Source of the DNA: CAZUZS01 sp964624795
Lineage (GTDB): Bacteria; Calditrichota; Calditrichia; RBG-13-44-9
Assembly: GCA_964624795.1 (NCBI GenBank)
Contig: CAZUZS010000047.1
Span: 1 to 39,245 of the forward strand
Direction of reading: 5' to 3'
Length of the DNA: 39,245 nucleotides
Below are positions 9,217-17,260 of this stretch, in pieces. Positions within the stretch are counted from its first letter, which is position 1, and the number at the start of each line of letters is the position of its first letter. Under the pieces are notes generated by a model that saw only the letters and a program-made list of their open reading frames with translations, had not been told where the DNA came from and ran no database searches. A program made the position numbers and the translations under genes.

Positions 9217-9250
9217 ATGGAGGGTGGCCAAGTTCGGCATAGCCCTCCAT
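9217..9250 (+). other. Inverted repeat (34-nt hairpin)
   Basis: ATGGAGGG (9217-9224) pairs perfectly with CCCTCCAT (9243-9250). An inner GCC/GGC pair closes an AAGTTC loop. It has no U-tract of its own and lies 6 bp before the terminator hairpin, so it may be a 3'-end stabilising structure of the peptidase mRNA. Confidence 0.6.
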
Positions 9251-9255
9251 TCATT

Positions 9256-9291
9256 AAAAAGGTGAGAGGTGGTAGTATCCCTCACCTTTTT
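9256..9291 (+). terminator. Rho-independent terminator after the M2 peptidase
   Basis: AAAAAGGTGAG (9256-9266) pairs with CTCACCTTTTT (9281-9291). The stem is 11 bp, with its outer part made by A5/U5. It lies about 130 bp after the stop of the M2 peptidase. The A/U symmetry would let it work in both directions. Confidence 0.8.
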
Positions 9292-9500
9292 GTATACGAA
9301 TGCCTATCTTACTGAATCTGCCATCCCGAGTCATATTAAGAAAATCCGCCGGATTGAACCTGCGGGACAATTCGCGTAGCAGTCTTATTGATAACTCGAG
9401 CCACCAGCCAAAAGAGTGCTCGGATCACAAGTTTTAGATGGAAATCAGCCGGGCGTTGTTTTACATTCCCTCAGGTATTCAAACTAAACAAGGGGGGCAC
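9292..9500. other. Intergenic region, nothing recognised
   Basis: Between the terminator and the next small gene. No RNA gene, repeat or convincing open frame was seen. AGGGGGG before 9501 serves as the ribosome site for the small membrane protein. Confidence 0.5.
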
Positions 9501-9686
9501 ATGAGCAACGGCAAAAAGAAAGGCGGCTTATTCGCCGGTTCTTCTATTGGATTTGGTGCGGTGCTTGCCATTGTTATGTCATGGACCGCCAACAAGGCTA
9601 TTCTTTGGGCAATCATCCACGGAATTTTAGGATGGATTTACGTGGTTTACTACCTGCTCTTTCATCATGACTGGAGCTGGTTTTGA
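9501..9686 (+). CDS. Small two-helix membrane protein
   Basis: A 61-aa protein. A basic N-terminus (NGKKKGG) is followed by two hydrophobic helices separated by NKAILWAIIHGILGW, ending in HHDWSWF. Short proteins with this SWTANK-ILWAIIHG-GW-YVVYY pattern recur in many bacterial genomes without known function. The ATG at 9501 is preceded by AAGGGGGGCAC, a strong ribosome site, which excludes the 21-codon upstream extension. The stop overlaps the TTG start of the next gene (TTGA), indicating translational coupling. Confidence 0.75.
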   Translation: MSNGKKKGGLFAGSSIGFGAVLAIVMSWTANKAILWAIIHGILGWIYVVYYLLFHHDWSWF

Positions 9687-10393
9687 GTGCTTTCAATAGA
9701 AAGTCCGGCTTTTCCAGGAAAGCGCGGTCTTTTATTCAAACGCTTGGCGCAATGATCCTGATTATGGCAAGCTGTTCACCCAGTCTTGTTTACAGTCCTT
9801 CACTGCAGGTCCCGGAAGCACCGCTCAGCCGCGGACAGTTTCAGGCAGGCGGCGGTATCGGAATGCTTGCCGAAGCGCGTCCCAATGAGATAAACCATAA
9901 AACCAGCGGCGGAGCGGAGTTCTTTTCGTGGTTTGCCATCTCAAGAAGCGTCGCCCTGCAAGCCAAATGGTGGAAAGATATTTCGGATCACAATCCTGCC
10001 AACCGCAATAGAAACGGGGTCTCGCTGGCGGCAATTGTAACCGTCAAATCAACAGCTTCGGCAGGAAGATTGGCGGTTATGCCGCAAGCCGCGCTGCTTT
10101 TAGACGGCGGTTCTGCAGAGGGAAACGGACTGGCTTGCGCGCTAATTTACTGGCCGCCGGGGATCGGAAGTTTTCATCCCTACATTGCGTTGCGACCGGT
10201 ATTTGGGATGCGGAACATTTACGGTTCCGGTGAATGGGGATGGGGGATGATTGGTAATATGGGCATTGCCGTAAGCCTGGCCAAAACATTTCGGGTCAAT
10301 ATGGAAGCTGCCGGCATCCGCCAAGTCAATAAATATGACCGACGCACTGATGATATTTTCGCCCCGGGAATCACGGTCTCGGCAGCTTTCTAA
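9683..10393 (+). CDS. Putative outer-membrane lipoprotein, unknown function
   Basis: A 236-aa protein not recognised from a named family. It has a basic N-terminus, a hydrophobic stretch ending in a lipobox-like IMASC (Cys31), and then alternating strands rich in Gly and aromatic residues (GQFQAGGGIGMLAEA, WGWGMIGNMGIA). The C-terminus is GITVSAAF, ending in Phe. This suggests a small beta-barrel or outer-membrane-associated protein. The TTG start overlaps the stop of the upstream gene by 4 bp. A later ATG at 9752 would lose the basic part of the signal. It is convergent with gpsA, 80 bp away, with no obvious terminator between. Confidence 0.65.
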   Translation: MSAFNRKSGFSRKARSFIQTLGAMILIMASCSPSLVYSPSLQVPEAPLSRGQFQAGGGIGMLAEARPNEINHKTSGGAEFFSWFAISRSVALQAKWWKDISDHNPANRNRNGVSLAAIVTVKSTASAGRLAVMPQAALLLDGGSAEGNGLACALIYWPPGIGSFHPYIALRPVFGMRNIYGSGEWGWGMIGNMGIAVSLAKTFRVNMEAAGIRQVNKYDRRTDDIFAPGITVSAAF

Positions 10394-10473
10394 TTTTGCG
10401 GAAATTTGGCCGTTTGAATAATAAACTCCCACCGGTCCGGCTGGCTTTCGACATTTGCATTTTCAAGAAATTA

Positions 10474-11481
10474 TCACGCCGGAGATTCTTCCTTGGGATC
10501 GCGGGTCATCAAATCCCGCACCGCATCATGCGGGTTTTTATCATGGAATAATACCTGGTAGACCTCCTGCGAAATGGGCATTTCCACCGGATATTTCTTC
10601 AACAATTGGTGCGTGGAGCGAGTGGTTTTTACGCCTTCCGCAACCATCACCATGTTGTCCAGCACTTCCTGCAACCGCTTGCCCTTACCGATTTCCTCGC
10701 CCACATACCGGTTCCGGCTGTGGCGGCTCATGCAAGTTACAATTAAGTCGCCCATACCGGAAAGACCGGAGAACGTTTGCAGTTGCGCTCCCATTGCAAC
10801 TCCCAGCCGGGTCATTTCCACCAGTGCGCGGGTCATAAGCGCCGCCTTTGTGTTATCCCCAAATCCGGCACCGTCCGCAATGCCGGCAGCAATCGCGATA
10901 ACATTTTTCAGTGAGCCGCCCAACTCTACGCCCACGATGTCGGTGCTGGAATAAACTCGAAAATAATCTGTTCGGAACAGTTCCCTCACCCGACGCGCAG
11001 TCTCCTGGCTGCTGCTGGCGGCCACCACGGCAGTCGCCACTCCCCTGCTAACCTCCTCTGCATGGCTCGGACCCGACAGCGTCGCTATCCGGGATTCATC
11101 TGCGCCGGTCGCTTCATGGATTACCTGCGACATTCGCAGCAGCGTATCGTTTTCGATTCCCTTCGCAACATTGATGAAAAGGCGGGAAGATAGATCGCTA
11201 TCTTTGCCGGCAAGCAAAACCGGTCGCAGCACATGCGATGGGACCGCCATCAGAATAATTTCGGCGTAATTGTAAGCTTCCGCCAGTTCACTCGTAAACT
11301 TGAGACCATTGGCTAACGGCACTCCCGGTAAGTACTTCTTATTTTCGCGGGTCCGGATCATGTCCTCAAACTGGTCCGGTTCGTAAACATAAAGCAAAGT
11401 GTCGCAGTCGCTGGTTGCCAGCAGGTTTGCCAATGTTGTTCCCCAACTGCCGGCGCCAATTACCGAAACCTTATTCTGCAT
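10474..11481 (-). CDS. gpsA: NAD(P)+-dependent glycerol-3-phosphate dehydrogenase
   Basis: Reduces dihydroxyacetone phosphate to sn-glycerol-3-phosphate, the backbone for phospholipids. The 335-aa protein has the Rossmann motif VIGAGSWGTTLANLLA at 7-22. The GpsA signatures VAKGIE, LSGPSHAEEV, GGSLKNVIAIAAGIADG and LSGMGDLIVTC follow, with the catalytic lysine in SLKN. Length is standard. It is last in a minus-strand cluster plsY-purC-gpsA with 13-bp gaps. PlsY uses glycerol-3-phosphate, so the pairing of gpsA with plsY is functionally sensible. Confidence 0.97.
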   Translation of the reverse strand: MQNKVSVIGAGSWGTTLANLLATSDCDTLLYVYEPDQFEDMIRTRENKKYLPGVPLANGLKFTSELAEAYNYAEIILMAVPSHVLRPVLLAGKDSDLSSRLFINVAKGIENDTLLRMSQVIHEATGADESRIATLSGPSHAEEVSRGVATAVVAASSSQETARRVRELFRTDYFRVYSSTDIVGVELGGSLKNVIAIAAGIADGAGFGDNTKAALMTRALVEMTRLGVAMGAQLQTFSGLSGMGDLIVTCMSRHSRNRYVGEEIGKGKRLQEVLDNMVMVAEGVKTTRSTHQLLKKYPVEMPISQEVYQVLFHDKNPHDAVRDLMTRDPKEESPA

Positions 11482-11494
11482 GTATTCTCTTTCC

Positions 11495-12397
11495 CTATTT
11501 TAGGATTTCTTGGATCGCTTTGCCGGTCAGAATTTCCAATATTTCCTGGTATTTCCTGGAAGTATTGCGAATGATTTCATCCGGCAGGCGCGGTGGCGGC
11601 GGGGTCTTGGGCCACGGCAGGCTTTCCAGGTAATCGCGAAGATACTGCTTGTCCAGGCTTGGCTGGCTCTTCCCGGGACTGTAGGTTGCCGCTGGCCAGA
11701 AACGGGACGAATCGGGTGTCATCGCCTCATCAATCAGGATAATATTGCCGTCCAACAAACCAAATTCGAATTTGGTGTCGGCAATAAGTATTCCCTTCTC
11801 CTTCGCAATTTTAGCACCCAACTTGTAGATTTCCAGGCTGGCATTTTTTAACTCACCGCTAATTTTGCGGCCGATGATGCTTTCCATCTGCTCGAAGCTG
11901 ATGTTTTCGTCATGCCCGCTTTCGGCTTTGGTGCTTGGAGTAAATATCGGTTTTGGCAAAACCGATGAATTCTTCAAGCCTTTGGCAATTTTTATATGGT
12001 GTACGGTTCCCGAATTCAGGTATTCCTTCCAGCCCGAACCTGCCAGGTAGCCGCGAACGATGCACTCGACGGGAAATGGATTAGCTTTTTTCACAAGCAT
12101 CGAGCGGCCTTTCAAAATGTCTTTGTACTTGCCGAAAGGCGCTGGAAATTTCTCCACCTCGTCGGTTACAAAATGATTTTCAATAATATCGCGGGTCTGC
12201 ATGAACCAAAATTTTGAAATCTGGGACAGGACAATGCCTTTATTGGGAATACCTTCGTTCATCACGACATCAAAAGCAGAAATTCGGTCGGTTGTCACAA
12301 TCAGGAGATACTCACCGGCATCATATATATCGCGAACCTTACCGCGATTAATCAATCTCGCTTCAGGAATATCAGTTTGCTGCACGACTTTTGACAT
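11495..12397 (-). CDS. purC: Phosphoribosylaminoimidazole-succinocarboxamide synthase
   Basis: Joins CAIR and aspartate with ATP to form SAICAR in purine synthesis. The 300-aa protein has the SAICAR synthetase signatures GKVRDIYD near residue 20, TTDRISAFDVVM, CIVRGYLAGSGWKEY, LIADTKFEFGLL and LIDEAMTPDSSRFWP. It is the longer form (about 300 aa) rather than the about 240-aa E. coli type. The start at 12397 has GAGGAG upstream; the frame stays open 15 codons further and overlaps the plsY end. It sits between plsY and gpsA. Confidence 0.97.
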   Translation of the reverse strand: MSKVVQQTDIPEARLINRGKVRDIYDAGEYLLIVTTDRISAFDVVMNEGIPNKGIVLSQISKFWFMQTRDIIENHFVTDEVEKFPAPFGKYKDILKGRSMLVKKANPFPVECIVRGYLAGSGWKEYLNSGTVHHIKIAKGLKNSSVLPKPIFTPSTKAESGHDENISFEQMESIIGRKISGELKNASLEIYKLGAKIAKEKGILIADTKFEFGLLDGNIILIDEAMTPDSSRFWPAATYSPGKSQPSLDKQYLRDYLESLPWPKTPPPPRLPDEIIRNTSRKYQEILEILTGKAIQEILK

Positions 12398-12410
12398 GTT
12401 CTCCTCACAT

Positions 12411-13043
12411 TTAATTTTTGCTGAATTTGATTTTATTTTCATTTCCGCTAATCAACCGCTGAATATTGCTGCGATGCGTAAATATAATGAGGAGCGGCAC
12501 CATCACTCCAAGTATCATTAGCGGCAGCGAAACCGGGACATGAAAAAGGAACTGCTTTCCAAAAAGAAAGACCGGAATGGTCAGCGAAGCCAGGATCGAT
12601 CCCAACGAAACAAACCTCGTAGTGGCAACTACGAGGACAAATACGATCAGTCCCGCCAGCACTGCTCCCGGCACCAACCCGATGATCATTCCGGCGCCGG
12701 CGCCGACACCTTTGCCGCCCTTGAAACCGGCAAAAATGGTCCAGATGTGTCCAAGCACGGCGCACATTCCCGCAATAATTTGCAGCACTACCGGGCTGAT
12801 GGCAATATCACCCGCTGCGATTTTATAAATAAAAATGGTAGCAATTAGGCCTTTGGCCATATCGATCAGGAGCACAAATAAGCCCGCTTTCCAACCCAAC
12901 ACCCGGAAGACATTGGTCGCGCCTGCATTACCACTCCCCACTTTTCGGATATCGATTCCCTTCAAGGCATGGCCGGTGATGATAGCCGTGGGCAGGGAAC
13001 CCAGCAGGTAGCTCAAAATTATCATGAGGGTGAAACTAAGCAT
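12411..13043 (-). CDS. plsY: Acyl-phosphate:glycerol-3-phosphate acyltransferase PlsY
   Basis: Transfers an acyl group from acyl-phosphate to glycerol-3-phosphate, the first step of phospholipid synthesis, in the inner membrane. The 210-aa protein has the N-terminal LLGSLPTAIITG, the first conserved motif GSGNAGATNVFRVLG (about 36-50), the glycine-rich motif GFKGGKGVGAGAG, and about six hydrophobic helices, all typical of PlsY. The ribosome site before the ATG is weak. It is the first gene of the plsY-purC-gpsA cluster. Its promoter must lie in 13044-13210, shared head to head with the aroF leader. Confidence 0.96.
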   Translation of the reverse strand: MLSFTLMIILSYLLGSLPTAIITGHALKGIDIRKVGSGNAGATNVFRVLGWKAGLFVLLIDMAKGLIATIFIYKIAAGDIAISPVVLQIIAGMCAVLGHIWTIFAGFKGGKGVGAGAGMIIGLVPGAVLAGLIVFVLVVATTRFVSLGSILASLTIPVFLFGKQFLFHVPVSLPLMILGVMVPLLIIFTHRSNIQRLISGNENKIKFSKN

Positions 13044-13213
13044 ATTTTTTTTATCCGGATCTTTCGCTTAAACAATCATTAAGCCAGCAATCAAAAATAA
13101 TAAAAAGGCGCCACCGTAACAAATAGATTGCAAATAAATTGAATACGCTCAACCTTGATCAGGGTCACTTCATAATTTCAAATATCCCGTATTATCCGCC
13201 CGGTTTTTATTTC

Positions 13214-13242
13214 TTGCTTTGGGGATCAAGACGAATTATTTT
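13214..13242 (+). promoter_or_regulatory. Candidate promoter of the aroF operon
   Basis: TTGCTT (13214-13219) and TATTTT (13237-13242) are separated by 17 bp, a plausible sigma-70-type pair. A start near 13249 would place the leader peptide's ATG about 18 nt into the message, with GGAAGAAAG between. The match is imperfect and the housekeeping consensus of this lineage is not known. Confidence 0.4.
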
Positions 13243-13266
13243 AAAAGCGAATATAGGAAGAAAGAA

Positions 13267-13344
13267 ATGCAAGTCACTGAGAGACAAAATTTTACGCCGG
13301 TTTATTATTACTTTTATTTTGGAGAACCCAACGTCTCTCAGTAG
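13267..13344 (+). CDS. Tyr/Phe-rich leader peptide of the aroF operon
   Basis: A 25-codon open frame whose peptide starts MQVTERQNFTPV, continues with YYYFYF at residues 13-18 and ends GEPNVSQ. It holds seven aromatic residues (four Tyr, three Phe), six of them consecutive. AGGAAGAAAG precedes the ATG. The aromatic run (13303-13320) lies in the loop between the two arms of an upstream hairpin, and the TAG stop (13342-13344) lies within the second arm. This is the standard architecture of a ribosome-mediated attenuator leader, so the peptide's role is to stall the ribosome when charged tRNA-Tyr or tRNA-Phe is scarce. It is too short to be called by gene-length filters. Confidence 0.9.
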   Translation: MQVTERQNFTPVYYYFYFGEPNVSQ

Positions 13345-13402
13345 ATTGAATTGAAAATGTCAAAAAACCGGACCCTTCTCAATCTTCTGAGAAGGGTTTT
13401 TT
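13276..13402 (+). promoter_or_regulatory. Ribosome-mediated transcription attenuator
   Basis: Three competing helices can be drawn exactly. The 1:2 stem pairs ACTGAGAGAC (13276-13285) with GTCTCTCAGT (13333-13342), 10 bp perfect. The antiterminator pairs 13336-13341 with 13387-13392 (6 bp), skips a T-T mismatch, then pairs AGATTGA (13343-13349) with TCAATCT (13379-13385), 7 bp. The terminator pairs 13372-13381 with 13388-13397. The antiterminator excludes both other stems. A ribosome stalled on the Tyr/Phe codons would block the 1:2 stem and favour the antiterminator; one at the leader stop would cover arm 2 and let the terminator form. Confidence 0.88.
13372..13402 (+). terminator. Rho-independent terminator of the aroF attenuator
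   Basis: ACCCTTCTCA (13372-13381) and TGAGAAGGGT (13388-13397) form a perfect 10-bp stem with a six-base loop, followed by a U-tract (TTTTTT then GTTTT). It lies 32 bp before the aroF start codon and 27 bp after the leader peptide stop, so it acts within the leader and not at a gene end. Confidence 0.95.
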
Positions 13403-13433
13403 GTTTTAATAATATGAAGGAAAGGAGAATATC

Positions 13434-14507
13434 ATGGTTGTTGCGATGAGTTCGGATGCGACGCCAAAACAGATTGAGGAAGTCGTTCAGTTCATTCGTA
13501 AGCACGATGCCCGCCCGCATCTATCAAAAGGGGAAGAGCGGACAATCATAGGTGTAATTGGATTCAATCACCGGGTGCAGGCCGATCAATTGCTGGCAAT
13601 GCCGGGCGTGGAGAATGTAATCCCAATCTCGCAGCCCTACAAGCTGGTAAGCCGGGAATTCAAACCGGAAGATACCGTGATCCGGGTAAACGGCATAAAA
13701 ATTGGCGGCTCCGAGCCGGTCGTCATGGCAGGCCCCTGCGCCGTGGAAAGCGAGACGCAAATAATCGAAACTGCCCGGATTGTAAAACAGGAGGGTGCCA
13801 ATCTCCTGCGGGGCGGCGCTTTCAAGCCACGAACGAGCCCCTATAGTTTCCAGGGACTGGGAGAAGAGGGACTGCAATTCCTGCAAAAAGCGAAAAATGA
13901 AACCGGCCTGCCGATTGTTACGGAGATTCTGGACCCGCACGATCTGCCTCTGGTGGAGCAGTATGCGGACATTTTGCAGATCGGTGCAAGGAATATGCAA
14001 AATTATGCCTTACTGAAGGCGGTGGGGCATTCTCAACGGCCGGTTTTGCTCAAGCGAGGGATGTCTGCCCAATTCACGGAATTTCTCATGAGCGCAGAGT
14101 ACATCATGTCGGAGGGAAACAGCAATGTGATCCTGTGCGAAAGAGGCATCCGCTCTTTTGTGGAATACACACGCAACACGCTCGATCTAAATATTGTCCC
14201 GGCGGTGAAGCAGGTTTCGCATCTTCCAATTATAGTCGATCCCAGCCACGGAACCGGGCGGAAAGACCTGGTGGAAACCATGAGCGTTGCGGCGATGGTC
14301 GCTGGGGCGGATGGCCTGATCATCGAGGTTCACCCCCATCCGGAGAAATCGTGGTCCGATGCCAACCAGACGCTGAATCCCGAGCAATTTGCGCGGCTCA
14401 TGCACAAAATCCGCTATTATCACGAGTGCGGGAAAAAATATGCCGCCGCGGGAGATGCACAGGCTGCTGTTTCGCAAAATGACGAAGTTGCCGTGCCGGC
14501 CCAATAA
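13434..14507 (+). CDS. aroF: DAHP synthase, type I-beta with N-terminal ferredoxin-like domain
   Basis: Condenses phosphoenolpyruvate and erythrose-4-phosphate to DAHP, the first step of the shikimate pathway. The 357-aa protein has an N-terminal ferredoxin-like regulatory domain (about 1-75), as in the Thermotoga enzyme, where it mediates Tyr/Phe feedback. The catalytic barrel carries AGPCAVES at 99-106, LRGGAFKPRTSPYSFQG at 125-141, then QIGARNMQN, LLKRGM and DPSHGTGR. The start at 13434 has GGAAAGGAG upstream. It is the first structural gene after the Tyr/Phe attenuator, so transcription is probably controlled by aromatic amino acid supply in addition to any enzyme feedback. A short low-complexity tail (AAAGDAQAAV) ends the protein. 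Confidence 0.96.
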   Translation: MVVAMSSDATPKQIEEVVQFIRKHDARPHLSKGEERTIIGVIGFNHRVQADQLLAMPGVENVIPISQPYKLVSREFKPEDTVIRVNGIKIGGSEPVVMAGPCAVESETQIIETARIVKQEGANLLRGGAFKPRTSPYSFQGLGEEGLQFLQKAKNETGLPIVTEILDPHDLPLVEQYADILQIGARNMQNYALLKAVGHSQRPVLLKRGMSAQFTEFLMSAEYIMSEGNSNVILCERGIRSFVEYTRNTLDLNIVPAVKQVSHLPIIVDPSHGTGRKDLVETMSVAAMVAGADGLIIEVHPHPEKSWSDANQTLNPEQFARLMHKIRYYHECGKKYAAAGDAQAAVSQNDEVAVPAQ

Positions 14508-14620
14508 AACAGGATATTTCACGGGAATATTTGTAAATTGCTGTCGGTGCTGCAATGTCAGGCAGAACCTGCATGCTTCACTATTTTGTCAGTTTAACAA
14601 GAGAGTAAGAGGAAACGTCA

Positions 14621-15880
14621 GTGGAATACAGAGAAATCAAACCTGGCATTCTGGAGGGGAGGTTCAAAGCGCCGCCCTCAAAGAGCATCACGCATCGCCT
14701 GTTGATCATTGCTGCGCTATCCGGCCAGGAGTGCCGGGTTCAGAATCCGCTTCTTGCTGAGGACACGCTGCTCACGCTTTCCGCCTTGAAGCAGATTGGT
14801 TTCGTCTTCACAAAAGAAAAAGATGGCATCCTTTTCTCCGGAAAGAGAGAAACGCCGGGTCAGCCGGTTCGCATCGAAGTCGCAAATTCCGGAACCACCG
14901 CCCGATTAATGACAGCAGTGGCAGCCAGCCAACCGGGGGAATTTATCATCGATGGCTCCCCGCGCATGAGGGAGCGTCCCATGAAGCCTCTGCTCGATGC
15001 CCTGTTACAGCTTGGCGTGCATATCGAGAACAATAATGGCAAACTCCCGCTTCGTATTCAGGGAGGCAAGATAAAAGGCGGAGCCGTGCAAGTCAATGCC
15101 ACCAAATCTTCCCAATTCCTGTCGGCGCTGCTGCTGATTGCGCCGCTTACCGCAGACGGGCTTACCATTATTCCGCAGGGTGAAATTGCTTCCGAAGCCT
15201 ACGTTGAGATGACTCTTGCCCTGATGCGCCGCAACGGAATAGAGTTTAATAGTACAGATAAGGAAATGCATGTCCCCGGCAAACAGGAATACCGCATGAC
15301 CACCACCGCAGTGGAAGGCGATTATTCCAGTGCTTCCTATTTTATAATAGGAGCTGCCATCGGCGGTGGAAAAATTGCTATTGAAAATCTTCAGCCCGAT
15401 TCCTTGCAGGGGGACAGGGTGATTTTAGATATTCTGGAATCTGCTGGCTGCGTGGTGAACTGGTCTTCTGATTCGGTATCGGTTCAGGGCACAAATCTGA
15501 ACGGGATCGAGTGGGACATGAAAAATTCCCCGGACCTGGCCCCCGGTGTCGGGGTGATGGCGCTTTTCGCGCAAGAAAATTCCCGGCTCCGCCGCCTGCA
15601 TCATCTGAAATTCAAGGAATCCGACCGGTTGGCGGTGCTGGCACAAAATATCCGCCTGTTGGGGGGAGACGTAAGCATCGAAGGTGAAGATTTGCTCGTC
15701 AGGCCGGTTCCGCTTAATGGAAGTGATATACCCGTCCATAATGACCATCGAATGGCGATGAGTTTTGCCCTGGCCGGATTGCGGGTGCCGGGAATTCGCA
15801 TCGAAAATCCGCAGTGCGTGTCAAAATCCTTCCCAAAATTCTGGGATGAATTTGATCGGCTGCGCAATGATATAAAATGA
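14621..15880 (+). CDS. aroA: 3-phosphoshikimate 1-carboxyvinyltransferase (EPSP synthase)
   Basis: Transfers enolpyruvyl from PEP to shikimate-3-phosphate. The 419-aa protein shows the family motifs: APPSKSITHR with Lys21, NSGTTARLMTA (about 92-102), GSPRMRERPM, SSQFLSALLL, GDYSSASYF, then KFKESDRL and DHRMAMSFALAGL. Length is normal. The start is GTG at 14621, with AAGAGGAA 8 nt upstream. It lies second in the aroF-aroA-aroC/Q-tyrA operon, after a 113-bp gap with no terminator seen. Confidence 0.97.
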   Translation: MEYREIKPGILEGRFKAPPSKSITHRLLIIAALSGQECRVQNPLLAEDTLLTLSALKQIGFVFTKEKDGILFSGKRETPGQPVRIEVANSGTTARLMTAVAASQPGEFIIDGSPRMRERPMKPLLDALLQLGVHIENNNGKLPLRIQGGKIKGGAVQVNATKSSQFLSALLLIAPLTADGLTIIPQGEIASEAYVEMTLALMRRNGIEFNSTDKEMHVPGKQEYRMTTTAVEGDYSSASYFIIGAAIGGGKIAIENLQPDSLQGDRVILDILESAGCVVNWSSDSVSVQGTNLNGIEWDMKNSPDLAPGVGVMALFAQENSRLRRLHHLKFKESDRLAVLAQNIRLLGGDVSIEGEDLLVRPVPLNGSDIPVHNDHRMAMSFALAGLRVPGIRIENPQCVSKSFPKFWDEFDRLRNDIK

Positions 15881-15916
15881 AAATGATAATCAAATTCCGA
15901 AAATAACGGAGAATTT

Positions 15917-17260
15917 ATGAGCGGTAATTTATTTGGAAATGCGTTCCGGGTAATGACGTTTGGGGAGAGTCACGGGCCTTATATCGGGTTGGTGATCGAC
16001 GGGGTGAAACCGGGGTTGCCTGTCGATTCAAGTCTGATCCAGAAAGAGTTGGACCGGCGCAGGCCTGGTCAGAGCACTATTACCACGCCCCGCCAGGAAG
16101 CGGACCGGGTGGAGATTATCAGCGGGGTATTCGAGAATAAAACTACCGGAACGCCCATTTGTATGCTTATTGGTAACCATGACCAACATTCGCAGGATTA
16201 CAACACCCTAAAGGATATTTTGCGGCCCGGACATGCTGCTTACACGTTTTTGATGAAATACGGCATATTCGATTACCGGGGCGGAGGACGCGCCAGCGGA
16301 CGCGAGACAGCTGCCAGGGTTGCCGCCGGTGCGGTTGCCAGGCAGTTTCTGGAGCAGCGGGGAATCAAGATCTTTGCCTATACCCGGCAGATCGCTGATA
16401 TCGAAATCGAGAATGTGGACTTCCCGGAAATTGAGAAAAATCCGGTTCGTGCCGCAGATCCTGCCGCTGCAGTAAAGATGATGGCTGCTATCGAAAAAGC
16501 CCGGGACGAGGGTGATTCGTTAGGCGGCGTGGTTGAAATTGTGGTGAAGAACTGCCAGGCCGGTTTGGGCGAGCCGGTTTTCAACAAGCTGGATGCAGAG
16601 TTGGCTGCCGCCTTGATGTCCATCGGAGCAGTGAAAGCGTTCGAAATGGGAAGCGGTTTTAGTGCTGCGCGTATGAAAGGCAGCGAGCACAATGATCCTT
16701 ATTATTTTGATGAGAACCAAAGCGAATTTCGCACCGCCACTAATCACGCCGGCGGCGTATTAGGCGGCATCAGCAACGGCGAGGACCTGGTTATGCGAAT
16801 CACAGTCAAACCGCCCTCCTCTATCGCCAAAATGCAAAAAACCGTTAACCGCTCCGGACAGCCGATAGACCTGAGCATTGCCGGAAGACACGATCCCTGC
16901 ATCTGCCCGCGGGTGGTGCCGGTGGCGGAGGCCATGGTTGGACTGGTCTTGCTGGATCATATTTTAATGCAGGAACGGATTTCCAGAGATGAAGATCTGA
17001 ACGTTTTGCGTAAGAAAATCGACACCATCGACACCGAGCTCATTCTTCTGCTCGCGCAGCGGCAGCGGTTGGCTGAAAAGATTGGAGAATTCAAACAGCA
17101 AAACGGCGTCGCCGTGAAGGATCATCGGCGGGAAGAAGAAATTTTCGACAGGTGGGAAAAACTCGCCGGCGAAGTCGATCTGCCGGCTGGGTTCAGCGGA
17201 GCGATTCTCAAGCTGATTTTAGCGCATTCCGAAAAGACACAACAGGATCGTGTAAAATGA
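15917..17260 (+). CDS. aroC: Chorismate synthase-chorismate mutase fusion (AroC-AroQ)
   Basis: A 447-aa bifunctional protein. Residues about 1-352 are chorismate synthase, which eliminates phosphate from EPSP using reduced FMN: FGESHGPYIG, RRRPGQSTITTPRQEAD, GGGRASGRETAARVAAGAVA and RHDPCICPRVVPVAEAM are its signatures. Residues about 360-447 are an AroQ-class chorismate mutase that converts chorismate to prephenate: LRKKIDTIDTELILLL, RQRLAEKIGEFK and RREEEIFDRW give the expected active-site Arg/Lys pattern. The linker is only about eight residues (ERISRDED). There is no frameshift or internal stop, so this is a real in-frame fusion. The stop overlaps the tyrA start (ATGA), giving coupled production with the next enzyme. 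Confidence 0.95.
   Translation: MSGNLFGNAFRVMTFGESHGPYIGLVIDGVKPGLPVDSSLIQKELDRRRPGQSTITTPRQEADRVEIISGVFENKTTGTPICMLIGNHDQHSQDYNTLKDILRPGHAAYTFLMKYGIFDYRGGGRASGRETAARVAAGAVARQFLEQRGIKIFAYTRQIADIEIENVDFPEIEKNPVRAADPAAAVKMMAAIEKARDEGDSLGGVVEIVVKNCQAGLGEPVFNKLDAELAAALMSIGAVKAFEMGSGFSAARMKGSEHNDPYYFDENQSEFRTATNHAGGVLGGISNGEDLVMRITVKPPSSIAKMQKTVNRSGQPIDLSIAGRHDPCICPRVVPVAEAMVGLVLLDHILMQERISRDEDLNVLRKKIDTIDTELILLLAQRQRLAEKIGEFKQQNGVAVKDHRREEEIFDRWEKLAGEVDLPAGFSGAILKLILAHSEKTQQDRVK

Noticed and set aside
13139..13354. 71-codon frame overlapping the aroF leader
   Set aside because: It is in a different frame from the leader peptide, begins with no ribosome site and reads through both arms of the regulatory hairpin; the leader and attenuator explain the region.
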